Source: Bettongia penicillata ogilbyi (lineage: Eukaryota > Chordata > Mammalia > Diprotodontia > Potoroidae). From it: a DNA stretch of 64,000 bases. Below the pieces are notes generated by a model. That model saw only the letters and a list, made by a program, of their open reading frames with translations. It had not been told where the DNA came from and made no database searches. The DNA is taken from the NCBI GenBank assembly GCA_023548195.1, contig JAJHZJ010000009.1:5967215-6031214 (forward strand), given 5' to 3'. Position numbers and translations under genes: made by a program. Positions 47,120 to 60,039 of the stretch are shown piece after piece. Positions within the stretch are counted from its first letter, which is position 1, and every line of letters starts with the position of its first letter.

Positions 47120-47695
47120 TAAATTTAGATATTGTGGTATTCACAGTACTGGGTCTATATCCCAAAGAAATCAAAAAAAAGAGGGGAAAAGGGACTTATC
47201 GGCATGAAAATTATTTATATCAGTTTTTTCCGGTGGGAAAAAATTGGCAGCTGAAGGAATGGCCTAATAAACAATGGTATATGAATGAGATGGAATACTG
47301 TTGTACTGTAAGAGTTGATGAAGGGGATGTTTTCAGAGAAACCAATATGAACTGATGCAAAGTAAAGGGAGCAGAACAATGAAGAAACAACATAAAGCAA
47401 CATTGTAATGACAAACAATTTTGAAAGACTTAGAATCAACACAAAGACCAGCCACAGTTCCAGGAGACTCGTGATGAAACATGCCACCTATGCCCTGATT
47501 GAGGTGATGGAGTACAGATTGATGCTTTTTTTTTGGACATGGCCAATGTGGCAGTTTTGCAGGATCATATATGTTTGTAACAAAGGTTTTATTTTTCTTT
47601 CTTTCTCAAAAGAAAGGGGCAAGGCAGGGAGAATGGATTTTTGCAGATTAAAAAAAAATCATAAAATTTTAAAAAGAAATAAAACATGCTATTCT
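47120..47695 (+). mobile_element. L1 ORF2 end and 3' UTR fragment
   Basis: ACTGGGTCTATATCCCAAAG, TGAATGAGATGGAATACTGT, ATATGAACTGATGCAAAG, then an A-rich end. It lies 160 bp upstream of exon 6. Confidence 0.8.
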
Positions 47696-47854
47696 GTGCA
47701 GGCTTAGATGCATCTATGACAATAGAAAATTAAATATATATTAACAGGCAATTGCTTTTTTCCTTCTTTGTCCTATTTCCTATCAGACAGACATTCTTTA
47801 TAATAAAGAATTGAACAGATAAGGTTTTTTTTTTGTTTTGTGTTCCATTTTTAG

Positions 47855-48121
<267 letters not shown>

Positions 48122-48529
48122 TGACTGGCTTCAGTTGTACATTGATTATAGTTATTTGTACGCATTTGATTATGTAAATAAGATGATTTTCAAGATTCTC
48201 TTGAACCCAAATCCTTATTTTACAAATCAGAATTTATGAAGAGAGCAGATTGAGCCAGGAGAGAAGCATAAATCAGCCTTGATTTTTCTGCCAAATAAGT
48301 CTATGACAAAGACTAGAATAGGAGTTCAGGCTTCAGCACTAAACCAGACTGGTTTAGCTGCCTGGAAGTTTACTTGGGAAGCACCGAAGGGTGAAACTCA
48401 TTTACCTCAGTGTCTGCTGGAACCTTGTCAGCTGTCAGTCAGGATGATGTTGACCTCAGCACCAACAGTGCTTTGTCTCCAGTTCTTAGTATTGATTTGC
48501 TCCTGGGCTTGTTTTTCATGATAGATAAT

Positions 48530-48780
48530 AATGATGATGATAACCAGCATTTATGTAACCTTTTTAAGTTTTGCAAAGCTACATGTGTATGTTATCTCAT
48601 TTGGTTCTTATAATGACCCCATAAGATAGAGGTTACTATCCTCATTTTGTAGATGAAGAAACAAACTGAGAGAGGTTAAAGTGACTTGTCTACAGTCACA
48701 GCTAGTAAGTATTTGAGACTAGATTTGAACTCAGGTCTTCCTGACTCCAGACGTAGCGCCCTGTCCTCTGTCCTGTAACA
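48530..48780 (-). repeat. THER/MIR-type SINE
   Basis: CATGTGTATGTTATCTCATT, CCTCATTTTGTAGATGAAGA, GACTTGTCTACAGTCACAGC, GAACTCAGGTCTTCCTGACT. Confidence 0.82.
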
Positions 48781-49114
48781 GTCTGTTGGATAATAGTATC
48801 TCACATCTGTACAAGTCACAGTTACAAAGTACTTTCCTGAGTTCTCTTATCCGTGTCTTCTTGATCCATTTAAGCCAACAGACCCAGATATACTACAGGG
48901 ACTTGATTGCTATCATTAAACATTTAAAAAGCTTTCATGGGAAGAGGGAATAGACATGTTCCACTTATCCCCAAAGGACAGATCTAAAAGCAGGTAAATA
49001 GAAACAGGCAAATTTAGTTTTATTCCATAGCTGCTTCAGTAGGTAGTAGCCTCATCCTTACTGAATATCTTTTCACCAAAGACTGTTAAGCCACCTATAG
49101 GAGATATTGTAACT

Positions 49115-49345
49115 AGGTGACACTGGATAAGAGGGCTAAACCTAGAGTCAGAAGGTCCTGCATTTAGCCTTAGGAACTTAGTAGCTGCATGACCCTGGGT
49201 AAGTCACTTAACCACTGTTGAATTCAATTTCACTGTCTCTTAAAATTTGGAAAATAATAGCATCTACCTTCCAGGGTCTTTGAGAGGATCAAGGGAGATA
49301 ATTTGTAAAGCTCTTAAAATTGCCCTGAAAATGCCAATTCATCAT
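49115..49345 (+). repeat. MIR/THER-type SINE
   Basis: AGAGTCAGAAGGTCCTGCAT, CATGACCCTGGGTAAGTCAC. Confidence 0.75.
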
Positions 49346-49364
49346 CACCATAAATAAATACTAA

Positions 49365-49555
49365 AAATACTTTTTCTCTCTGATATGAGTTTGGGCTAGT
49401 CTGTCAGAGATTAAATAACTGAAGAAATACTTCCCTCAAAACAACAATGTTAGGTGATAATTCCCTATCCTCAGGTCATAAAAGCATAATTCCATTCTCT
49501 TACTAAGGTTTTTTAAAAACTAGTTAGCTCAATGTTTTCATTACTAAAAAGGGGG
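49365..49555. repeat. Local duplication, copy A
   Basis: It matches 50913-51112 in direct orientation over about 190 bp with scattered substitutions and a small indel. Not an element I recognise. Confidence 0.85.
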
Positions 49556-49564
49556 CCTTTATAT

Positions 49565-49830
49565 TCTGAAACTCTGTGATCTTCATAGAAACCCTGAAGA
49601 AGGTAGGATAGGATAAGGTGAGATTAAATGACCAAGTATGTTTAAAAAAAAAAAAAAGCTTTGCAAGTGTTATACAAATAGGTATTATTATCGTACCCAT
49701 TATATAGAAGAGCAAAGTGAGGCCCAGAAAGGTGACTTATTCAAGGTCTCCCAATGGCAGGACCCATGCTCACACTCCAGCTTCCTAGCTGGAAAACCCA
49801 TACATAGCTCTTTCTGCTGCATTGTACTGT
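49565..49830 (-). repeat. THER/MIR-type SINE
   Basis: GTATTATTATCGTACCCATT, AGAGCAAAGTGAGGCCCAGA. Confidence 0.6.
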
Positions 49831-50225
49831 CTCCCAAATGATGTCATCGCTGATAGAGAAGTCTCTGTTCAAAAGCCTCAACGTATTGTGTTGGGGTTTA
49901 GATAGTATCTGAACTATAGTTTATTCTTGACTACTGGAAGAGCCAATGGCAGTCATTCTGAGCCTTTTTCACAAATGAATGAGACTTTTAAAGGAGAAGA
50001 GTCATTTTTTTCCCCTTTAAATCAGTATAATGGGAAGTTTCTGACTTTAAAAAAGAACCCTGTGAAATTCCCACATAGCTCCCACATACCCTAATGATTT
50101 ATGCCTGTCAGTCTAATGACCTTTCACTCCCCTCAGCCCAATGTTATTTGAGATATTTACCTCACAGCATAATATTTCTTTTTCTGCTTGATGTCTGTGC
50201 TCCATTGACATGTAGAAAGTTCTTA

Positions 50226-50250
50226 GGGGGCCAGGGCTGGGTTAGGGGGG
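50226..50250 (+). other. G-quadruplex motif, sense strand of intron 6
   Basis: Four G-runs of at least three separated by CCA, CT and TTA (GGGGG, GGG, GGG, GGGGGG) fit the standard G4 pattern; more G-runs follow to 50280. Confidence 0.75.
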
Positions 50251-50912
50251 AAGTTAGTGGTGGGGGTGGGAAGTAGGGAACCAGAACGTAGACCAAGTTC
50301 CCCCATACTGCTTTTTATATATTCCTTTATATATTTGTTAGCCTATTTAATCTTTGAAAGAAATGCTGAAACTTTACCAGACTGCACAATTTACTTTTCT
50401 TTTCAAAACAGCCTGCCTGCCCCATGGGGGCCACCCTGGCAATAAAATCAGTGAAGTAAGCCTCCTTTCCTCTTTTCCCAGTGTGTAAATTGTACTTGGC
50501 TTAGGAAAGTAGCCAAGTGTCTGTGACAGTCTTCTTTGCATATTTACCCTTAACTCATGCCATTTTAGGAAGAAAATACAAGTTTTTTTCTCAGAAAAAA
50601 AAAGTTTAATCTTTGAAGGCTCTTCCTGAAATAATTATCATTTATTATAACAGTCTATTGAAAGGAATTTTCTTTTCTGAGTTTCTTGTTTTGTTTGGTT
50701 TTTTCAAGACAGAATTGAGATAAGAAGTCATGTAGAGCGAGGGAGAAGTGAGGAAGGGTAGGGTGTGATGGGTGGTTGCTGCCTGGATGAGTTCTGGGTT
50801 GTTGGGTTTTGACTTTGTTTCCTCCTCTCTGCAAGTGTATGTTGAGCACTTAAAATGTGCATGGCACTGTGGTGGGTGCTGAGGACAGGTAGGATAAAAA
50901 TTCATGTATTTA

Positions 50913-51112
50913 GAATTCTTTTTCTTTCTGATATGAGTTTGGGTTAGTCTGTCAGAGATTAAATAGCTGAAGAAATATTTCCCTCAGAACGACAGTGTTA
51001 GGTGATAATTCCCTATCCTCCGGTCATTAAAGCATAATTCCGTTCTTTTAGTAAGGTTACTAATACCTTTTAAAAACTAGCCCAATACTTTCATTACTAA
51101 ACAGGGGATATT
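50913..51112. repeat. Local duplication, copy B
   Basis: Second copy of 49365-49555 (shared GATATGAGTTTGGG, AGTCTGTCAGAGATTAAATA, GTTAGGTGATAATTCCCTAT). Confidence 0.85.
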
Positions 51113-51248
51113 TTGTCTGTCCTCCATCAAATATCTTCTTGAATATTAATGTTTATATAGCACTTTAAGATGTGCAAAGTGTTTTACTTACGTTAAAGGG
51201 CAATCCATGTTCATTTCTTTTAAATAGAAGCAGATCCAGTGGCAGTAT

Positions 51249-51455
51249 GGCAGGAAGGTGGCACTGTAGATAGACTGCTGGCCCTAGAGTCAGGAGGCCT
51301 GAATTAAAATCCAGCCTCAGATACTTAACTAGTTGTGTGACCCTGGGCAAGTCACTTAATCCTCTTGGCCTCAGTTTTTCATCTATAATATAAACTGGAG
51401 AAGGAAATAGCAAATCACTCTAGTATCTTTGCCAAGAAAAACCCAAATGGATGGT
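51249..51455 (+). repeat. WSINE1/MAR1-type CORE-SINE, 3' truncated
   Basis: GTGTGACCCTGGGCAAGTCA, GCAAATCACTCTAGTATCTT. It ends within AAAACCCAAATGG. Confidence 0.87.
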
Positions 51456-51874
51456 TACTTATTTTTAACTGCTCTTGATGGATGTGATATAGAAAGGGAC
51501 AAAGTAAAATAAACCCAGTTGCTTTAATAAAATGTTATGCTCAGTAATTGTTTTCCAGTTTTTAATGACTCTTATCTTATCCCAAACTGAAGGGCATTCT
51601 TGATAATAGCCTTAAAATCTGCCAACAAGGAATTTTGCTATCGGTTGACCAGGCTGCCAGAATTCGCTGTCATCCAGGCAACGACAAGCCATGATCTCTC
51701 CACCCTTTTCCTTTTTAGGATTGAAATGTCAGTGAGGAGGAATGGGGATACAACATGTGAATAAATGTAGTATATATTTGATCCAGTGAAGCTACAAGGA
51801 TATAGATCACTCATTATATTACGCCATGACAGGGCTAAGAAAATGAGTGATTGTTTCAGAGGACAAGGTGAGGA

Positions 51875-52325
51875 GATCTCAAGGTAGATGTGGTGGGTTG
51901 AGAGGCTGGACTTGGAGTAAGGAAGACTTGTGTTTGAATTCTTCCTCAGATACCTATCAGCTGTGGTAACCTTTTTTTGCTGTTTGGTCATGCCTGATTA
52001 TTCATGACCCCATTTGGGGTTTTCTTGGCCAAGTGGTTTGCCATTTCCTTCTCCTGTTCGTTTTACAGACAAAGAAACTGAAGCAAATGTGGTTAAGTAA
52101 CTTGCCCAGGGTCACACAGTTCATAAGTATCTGGAGCCAGATTTGAATGTTGGAAGATTAATCTTCTCGACTCCAAGTCCAGTCCTCTATCTACTGCACC
52201 ACCTAGCTACTGTGACAGTTAACTGTAAATGGGCAACATTAATGCACCTCAGTTTCTTCATCTGTAAAATTATGAGGTTGGACCTCTACAGCACCTTGCA
52301 GCCTGAAATCTATGATCCAGAAGTG
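51875..52325 (+). repeat. MIR/SINE split by an opposite-strand SINE
   Basis: AAGACTTGTGTTTGAATTCT (left) and CACCTCAGTTTCTTCATCTG (right) flank the SINE at 51968-52210. Confidence 0.7.
51968..52210 (-). repeat. WSINE1/MAR1-type CORE-SINE, nested
   Basis: TTCATGACCCCATTTGGGGT, ACTTGCCCAGGGTCACACAG, GCACCACCTAGCTACTGTG. Confidence 0.9.
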
Positions 52326-52331
52326 GGGTAA

Positions 52332-52619
<288 letters not shown>

Positions 52620-52837
52620 TGAAACTTTTTTCTCTTCCTACATTTTCTTTCCCAAATGAGTTGTGCTTAGGTATTAGAGGGTTCCTGGAATATATAGCAT
52701 AGACAACCAAAAGTCAGCAAATACTCTTCCAAATACAAATCCTCGGGGTATGCACATGAGCTGTAAATGAATGGCTTTTGTTAGGCTTGGGAATATAAGA
52801 AAGTCTTTGCCTTAAAGTCTCTGGAGAGACAGAATTG

Positions 52838-53060
52838 TTATTCAGGCATTCCCGATTCTGTGTTAGGGTTTTCTTTGCAGAGATGCTGAAGTGGTTTTGC
52901 CATTTCCTTCTTCAGCTCATTTTCCAGATGAGGAAACCAAGGAAAACAGGATTAAGTGACTTGTCCAGGGTCACATAGCTAGTCAATGTCCTTGACCAAT
53001 TTGAACTCAGAAAGATAAAATCTTCCTGTTTTCTGGTCCAGAACTCTATTTTTTCTGCTC
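52838..53060 (-). repeat. WSINE1/MAR1-type CORE-SINE, diverged
   Basis: TTTGCCATTTCCTTCTTCAG, GACTTGTCCAGGGTCACATA. Confidence 0.82.
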
Positions 53061-53485
53061 TAACAAAATACAAACACATAAAAAGTAGGTATTATTTCCA
53101 GATTTAAATTCTAAATGAAAGGAGAAGAAATATCCCAAGGTCATACATAGCTTTTTGCTAAAAGAATGATCTAGATTAGTAGTATAAAACTCAAGTAGAA
53201 ATGCATCCACTAAACCATACATAAGGATCTCTGCAGGCTGACTGTTGACTTAGAAAACCACATATTAACATTATCTACATACTGTTATGATTATATTTGT
53301 TTTGTTAAATATTTCCCTTAATGATTTTGATCTGGTTCAGGTCACACTTGGGAGTGTTGATGGTCATGTCTTTGACCTGATCTAGACAATAAGTATCATA
53401 ATGAATACTTGGGAGGAAAGATCACAAGTGCAGAATTGGGAAGCCAAAACTAAACCACACACAACATCTGAGGGTTTAGTGCACT

Positions 53486-53728
53486 GCTGGCTGGGTGGTG
53501 CAATGTATAGAGTACTGACCCTAGAGTCAAGAAGACTCATCATCTTGAGTTCAAATATGGCCTCAGACATTTACTAGCTGTGTGACCCTGGGCAAGTCAC
53601 TTAATCTTGTTTGCCTCCATTTCCTCATCTGTAAAACAAAGAAGGAAATGTCAAACTACTTTAGTATCTCTGCCAAGAAAACCCCAAATGGGGTCACAAA
53701 TTGTCAGACTTGACTGAAACAGTTCAAT
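53486..53728 (+). repeat. WSINE1/MAR1-type CORE-SINE
   Basis: GCTGGGTGGTGCAATGTATA, TGTGTGACCCTGGGCAAGTC, CCCCAAATGGGGTCACAAAT. Confidence 0.92.
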
Positions 53729-53859
53729 TTGCATCACCTGCGTGAGAATGCAACTGAAAATGTCAATTCCATCTAAATCTGCCTTAAGGAAACGTATATA
53801 GTGTCCAGGAGGGAGTTGGTAGTCCCAATGAGTTACACCCTACTCAGACCATTTTTGTG

Positions 53860-54370
53860 TTCATTCTTTAAAAAGACATGCCATAATTCATTTATACTAC
53901 GTTCCATTCTGTGCACCATATTTTTGTCAGGACACTGCTAAACTAGAGAGCACTGAGACGAGGGCAAGTAGGATAATAGAGGATCCTGAAATGTTGTTGT
54001 ATAAAGATTAGTTGAAGGTTGGCCTAAAGAAAGAAGGCTTAGTGGAGAAATGACAGCTATCTTCAAGTACCTGAAGGACTGTCACATGAAAAAGAGAATA
54101 AGATAGTTCCATTTGTTCTCACAGGGTAGAACAAGGGACAATAGGTAGAAATTGCAAAGAGGAAATTCATCTTTAACACTGGAGAAATTTTTCTAATAAG
54201 TAGAGCTATCCAAAAGTGAAAAAGGTTACCTTGATCTGATGTTAGGGATTTCTCCTAATTGGAGATCTTTTTAGCAAATCCAGGATGATCACCTATTGGG
54301 TTAATTATAGAGAAGAATCTTATTCAGGCATAGATTAATTAGACGGCCTCTGAGAGCCCTTCTGTGACTT
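53860..54370 (+). mobile_element. CR1/L3-type LINE fragment (ORF2 C-terminal region)
   Basis: ACTAGAGAGCACTGAGACGA, GACAGCTATCTTCAAGTACC, GAAGGACTGTCACATG, AATAAGTAGAGCTATCCAAA and GACGGCCTCTGAGAGCCCTT keep the order of the CR1/L3 ORF2 end; frame broken. Confidence 0.7.
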
Positions 54371-54441
54371 AGACTCTTTGTAGACACCATATACAAGATT
54401 CAAGTGTACATTTATCCTATGTGTCATTTTTCTCCCTGCAG

Positions 54442-54576
54442 CTAATTGAAGGTGCTTCTGCAGAGCAAAAACACAGTCTTGGCATCACAGGCATGGATTA
54501 CTATTACTACCTGAGTCTCTCAGGATCCTACAAAGTTGATGACATCGATGACAGGCGGGAGTTTCAGGAAACGTTG
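54442..54576 (+). CDS. MYO1E: MYO1E exon 8: residues 215-259
   Basis: The 135-nt exon (45 codons) encodes [14 protein letters not shown], the Tyr-rich DYYYYLS segment and [15 protein letters not shown]. This is the upper 50K domain typical of MYO1E/1F. The acceptor is CTCCCTGCAG and the donor GTACGG. Gly in GITGMDYY replaces the Ser I remember in human. Confidence 0.97.
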
Positions 54577-54984
54577 GTACGGATGGACACATGACTGAGT
54601 GGGTTCTGCTGAGTGAAACATGACCAGTAGCAGAGATGGCTGGAGTGGCAAAGGGAAGAGGCAGATTGCCAGACATTTCAGATTTGCTCAGCTCTTATTC
54701 TGAAGCAAATGGTTAAACAGCCTAAAAACAACCACTACCAAATATCCAAGGCATAATTGATTAATTATCCGAGACGTACACAGGACAATCAGTTGTACTG
54801 TTTTTGCCTTCCTATCTTCTATCTGATATTATCTGTTAGCTTGTTAAAGATGGTAGTAAACACAGTGAATCAAATTTCTTCAAGAATGATTGGAGATATT
54901 TTTACTATTATTTATTCACCATATTATACTATATTATATGTATAGTATATGTTGTATGAATCTATACTATTAAACCATATATAT

Positions 54985-55290
54985 TTATTTACCATATTAA
55001 TATTTATTATCTATTACTACTTGCTAAGCACTGTGCTAAATTCTTTTGACTCAGATTTTAAGGTGAAGATAGTACCTGCCGACAAGGAGTTTATTTTCTA
55101 AGGAAAGAAAACTATACATAAAAGGGAGTGGTGGCCTGAGAGGGATACATTGGTTTGGGAAGTTCCTTGGGTGGTGAGTGGAGAAAAGGTTTGGCACACC
55201 CTATTCAATTGCAGTGGCTGTACCAATCTGATTATGGATTGAGAGGGACTGGTATGGGAGGAGCATTGGGAGTAGGTGGTCACGGTATGA
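54985..55290 (+). repeat. Unassigned marsupial repeat (GCCAGGCACTGTG family)
   Basis: TACTACTTGCTAAGCACTGT, GACAAGGAGTTTATTTTCTA. Confidence 0.5.
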
Positions 55291-55464
55291 AAAGTAGCAT
55301 GGCCAGCTCTTACTTGATTTAGAGGATCTCATGAGTCACCTATCTAGACTGGGAGGGCTGAGAGTTAAAGGTTAATTATTATCATTCTTGGAACACCTAT
55401 CATTGTTTCCTCCCCACGCCATTATTAACTTCTTTTCTACTTTGGGGAGTCCTCATATCCCCCT

Positions 55465-55645
55465 CTAAAGCAGGAGTTTTTCACCTGGTGTCTGAGCATA
55501 TTTTTTAAAATATTTTGATCCCTCTATTTCAATATAATTGGTTTCCTTTGTAATCCAATGTGTTTTATTTTACGCATTTAAAAACATTCTGACAAGGGAT
55601 CCCTAGGCTTCACTACACTGCCAAAGGGATTCATGATACAAAAAA
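55465..55645. mobile_element. hAT-like nonautonomous DNA transposon relic
   Basis: TCACCTGGTGTCTGAGCATA, ATTGGTTTCCTTTGTAATCC, TTATTTTACGCATTTAAAAA and GGGATCCCTAGGCTTCACTA recall a short mammalian hAT-Charlie-type repeat. Confidence 0.5.
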
Positions 55646-55924
55646 AGATGAGTATCATTCCCATTACGGCCAGGAGAGGAAGCTGCAGATGAGCTCTGTT
55701 CTTGGGAACCAACCAGAGCTCACTTACTTTGACGCCCTCCCAAGAATTTTCAGATCAACTACTAAGCCCAGTTCTGTTCTTTTTTCTTAGCCACCCAACT
55801 CTTTTTTTCTGTATAACCCAACTTGAACTCTGACTAATTCTGTTTATGGCTTATCTCGGAATGACTGGAAGAGCTGATGAGGAGTATGATTTGTTTGTGT
55901 AACTCAGTACCTTTCTTTTTGTAG

Positions 55925-56068
<144 letters not shown>

Positions 56069-56149
56069 TAAAAATGTGATAGAAGAAATGTATCTAGTTT
56101 AACTGCTCTGAAATGGCTTGCAACTTTACCTAGCAGGCACTGGAGCTCA

Positions 56150-56820
56150 CCATTTAATGTTGATTTTTTTATTGATATTTTTTGTTTATAATCCCTTTCA
56201 TTTCTTAACATATCCCTCTCCTATACTCTACCCAGCAAGCCCTCCCTTGCAACGAAGAATGAGAAAGAAATTCAACAAGCAATACATCAATTGAGTTTGA
56301 CAGTTTGTGCAGCATTGCACATCCATAGTCCTGCACCTCTGCATAGAAGGGAAGGAAGTGAAGTTTTTCATCCTTTCTTCCAGGTCAAACATGCTTAATA
56401 TTATTCATAGAGTGTTTGGCTTCTTGTTTTTGTTTCTTCCATCTGTGTAATTATAGTCACGATGCATTATTTTCCTGGTTCTTCATTGAACATCCGTTCA
56501 TTTTACGTCTTTCCCTGTTTCTGAATTACTCATATTCACTGTGTCTTATGGAATGGTATTATACTATTATAGTCATGGGTCACAATTTGTTTAGCCATTC
56601 CCCATTCAAGAAACTTTGATTTTGTTTCCAACGTTTTGTCACTACGATAATGAATATTTGACTGTATATGTGATCCTTTCTCATCTGGACCTCTTTTGAG
56701 GATATGCTTTGCAGTGGCATCTCTGGGTCAAAAGATCAGGCTATTTTGGATACTTTCTCAGCATATTTCTGCGTTGCTTTCTGGAGTGGAAGCTAGCAGG
56801 TTTCTAGAAGCCCATTTGAG
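56150..56820 (-). mobile_element. L1-like LINE 3' part, diverged
   Basis: CAATTTGTTTAGCCATTCCC, GCAGTGGCATCTCTGGGTCA and TGCGTTGCTTTCTGGAGTGG parallel the ORF2 end seen at 7200-7430, with an older 3' UTR. Confidence 0.65.
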
Positions 56821-57309
56821 TTATTACATGGGATAAATCAGTCTCATTATGAGAAGTTGAGTATTGCCCACTTTCCATTTCCCCCACCTTCATTATGTAC
56901 ACAAACAGCAATGACGTTGTAGGATGAGTAAAGGAATCCAGGTCTCTGGTAACCTTGGAACATTATGGCAGAATTTCATCTCTTGATAAAAGAGATTTTT
57001 TGCCTCCATTAAATATGAAAAGTAAATAGCAGCATGAACTTTCTCCATACCCGCAGACACATCCATGGGGTTTTATTTCCCAGTGAAAACCCCAACTTCC
57101 TACGTTCAACTGCAAAGCCTGAATACAAAGAGAAATTCATGTTTCTTTGAGATTGATATGTATTCATAGCTTATACTCAGGACAACTCAGAATCAATTTT
57201 GTAGTGGTAGGGTAAAAATCAAAGCTGCAAAGATTCTTTGCATATTCACTGATATCTTTTGCTCGCAGTTATTGGGGAGGAGAGGTGGAAGTTGTTGTGA
57301 GAAATCCAA

Positions 57310-57600
57310 ACAGTTCAGTTTAAATTTTTTATCTTATTTTATTGATATCTTTTAACTAATTTGTGAATACATACTTCTCCCCATCCCTTTCTCAGCAAGC
57401 TATCCCTTTTGTGCCAATACCTTATAAAGATAGAAGGAGGAAAAGCAGTTCAGCAAAACTATCAAATACCTCAATTATGTTTGGCAGAATATAAATTATT
57501 TCATATCCATGGTGCCCCATCTTGGCAAAGAAGAGAGAGAAGTACATTTTTCTCAGCTCTTCTACTTTTCCAAGCATCAGGAATCTTCTTCAAGGAATAA
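57310..57600 (-). mobile_element. L1-like LINE 3' UTR fragment
   Basis: CTCAGCAAGCTATCCCTTTT, AGCAGTTCAGCAAAACTATC; same layout as 56210-56300. Confidence 0.5.
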
Positions 57601-58181
57601 CTTCAGTGGTTATTTTTACTAGTTAGAGAAAAATGGCACTGAAGTAGAACTAAGTCAGGAGTTTCCTATGCTTTCAATCTATCCAAAACCATTGGGGAGC
57701 ACTCCTAGACTTTTGAATGCCAAGCTCTTGAGCTGTTCATTTTTCAGTGTTTCTGGTCTTTGACATTAGACTTCCTAAGAAGTAGATGACTCTTCAGTCT
57801 TGTTAGAGAAACCACATATCCCTTAGCCACCAAAGAAAATATTTCTTTGCATCTCAACATTCTTCAAAGATGATAAATTTAGAAATTTAGAAATAAATAG
57901 TATCCCACTCATTGCTGACAGTGCAGTGGAAAGTTGGGCATGGGGATATTTCCATTCCAAATAAGGTTCCTTTTTTATTTTTATTTTTCTGATAAAGGAG
58001 GAAATATGGCTCACTCCCTGATTTTTGATATTGTCAATCTTGATAAAGCAGATATGGCGCATTTCATATATAGCACTGTGGGCAGGAGGTAAAAAAATAA
58101 AAGCATTCCTTTATTGGTCTAGTTTCACACACACAAAGAGTGCACATACATGCAAACATATGCCAGCACAAGACACATAAA

Positions 58182-58206
58182 CATACATACATACATACAT
58201 ACATAT
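58182..58206. repeat. (CATA)n microsatellite
   Basis: Six CATA units. Confidence 0.92.
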
Positions 58207-58939
58207 GTTGCAGATAATCATACAGAAGTACTCACTTGGGTCACTGATACTCTGTAACATCTTCAATTTGGGGTTCATTCTGATTTTTACATAGATAACA
58301 GGGTTTTCATTGGCTTTGTAGATGTGTTACATTAGAATACTTCGCATCCTGTTTATACCCCAGAACAAAATCATGAGACTGCAATTATTTCTCTTGGTGT
58401 TTGAGCCAAGATGAAGTGGTTTGTTCCTCACTGATGACAGGAGGAAGTGACCACCTCAGCCAACTGGGTAAGACCCAGCACTGGCAACTACTGGTGTATT
58501 TCCCTGGCCCAAGGTAGTGGTGGGATGGGCTCGGATAATCCCATACTAATGTATCGAGCAAGCTTCCTCCTAACTATCCTGTTATAGGAAGTCCTGGAGT
58601 TCTCCCAACACCACAATCTCTTGATTAGCTTAGAAAAGCAAAATTCCCCTTAAAACTGGAGATGTTTGATCCAGCTTTAACCTTGATCAATGGAACCTTA
58701 CTGGAACTATGTTATAAAAATTTTACATCCTTTCACCTATATATTTCAGAAATGTAAATCAACAAAAAAACTGCAGGAAGTTATGTTCCAGTCTGATAAA
58801 ACACAGTTTGACCTAGAGAAATTCCACAGAAGTATATTTTCAAGAAAAATGGAAATAAATAATTTACCCTTAAAATTATATTGGGGGGAAAGGGATGTAC
58901 CCTACCCTCATGATGAGAAGTAAAAGATGAAAGTGTTCC

Positions 58940-59190
58940 TAGCTAGAAGGTGCAGTAGATACAGTGCCAAGCCTGGAGTCAGGAAGACTCATCTTCGTGA
59001 GTTCAAATCCAGCTTAAGAAACATACTAGCTCTGTGACCCTGGACAAGTCATTTAACCGTGTTTACCTCAGTTTCCTCATCTGTAAAATGAGCTGGAGAA
59101 AGAAATATCAAAACACTCTAGTGTTTGCCAAGAAAACCCCAAAAGGGGGGTCATGAAGAGTGGGATGACTGAAGAACAACTCAGCGACAA
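58940..59190 (+). repeat. WSINE1/MAR1-type CORE-SINE
   Basis: GGAGTCAGGAAGACTCATCT, GTGACCCTGGACAAGTCATT, GCCAAGAAAACCCCAAAAGG. Confidence 0.88.
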
Positions 59191-59444
59191 TTTCTTTCCC
59201 TCATCCTGTATTCACTTTAGGTACACAAAACCTCCCAAAGAACCTAAAAAGTTCACATTCATCATTCTTTTTATTACTTTTCCACTGTTGAAATTGTAAA
59301 GATTTAAGAAAAAAAAATTGGGGGTGTGCTTTTTAGGTAAAGGATATCATTAATAGTTTTTTTGGGTTTTTTTTTTTATGCTAGGGAGTACTAATAAAAT
59401 GCAAGTGTATGATTACTATATATTATCTCCCTGGCTTATTTTTC

Positions 59445-60010
59445 CTACTGCTAATATCTTCCATAGTCTCCCCCGCTTGTGCCTTGGTTTACATTCTACC
59501 CTGCCTCTTTGTGGTCCTGTATATTTGAGACCTTTTATCCAACTCTCAGGCCAATCAGCTCCCAAGCCCCATAATACCTAATTCCACAACATAATCTGGC
59601 ATTGATTCTCTCCTCTCCAGTCACACTACCTAGATTATAATAATAACTTTCTAATTTTTTTAGTCCTCCTTCATTCCCTCCTATACATTGCTACCAAACT
59701 AATGAGTCTTACCTATTCATGCCCCACTCAAAAATTTTCAATGTACCACCCTCACTAGTTTATACAATTCCAAATTCTAGCTTGGCATTCAAGGCCTCCC
59801 AAAATCTAGGACCAGTCTAAGTTTTCATATGATTCCCCGTCATAAACCTTTACCAAGACCACTTGTCATACTCTGAATCACCTTTTCCAACCTTTATGTC
59901 TTTGTGCTCAAGATTCCCTTTACCTGTACCTTCTTCCCTTTAAATCTTTATATAGTTATGTTAATTCCCTATATATCTTAGATTATAGGCCCTTAGGAGC
60001 GATAGTATAT
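59445..60010 (+). mobile_element. L2 LINE 3' region
   Basis: CTTGGCATTCAAGGCCTCCC, TTATGTCTTTGTGCTCAAGA, TTACCTGTACCTTCTTCCC. Confidence 0.7.
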
Positions 60011-60039
60011 GTAGATTTTTCTCCCAATAAAAACATATT

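Larger units (their letters stand above)
42730..47854 (+). other. MYO1E: MYO1E intron 5
   Basis: A 5125-bp U2-type intron with two L1 fragments in opposite orientation and several MIRs. I recognise nothing at 42730-43150, 43280-43790, 45250-45860 or 46080-46770. Confidence 0.9.
54577..55924 (+). other. MYO1E: MYO1E intron 8
   Basis: A 1348-bp intron with a fragment of an unassigned marsupial repeat (54985-55290) and a hAT-like DNA transposon relic (55465-55645). I recognise nothing at 54577-54980. Confidence 0.9.
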
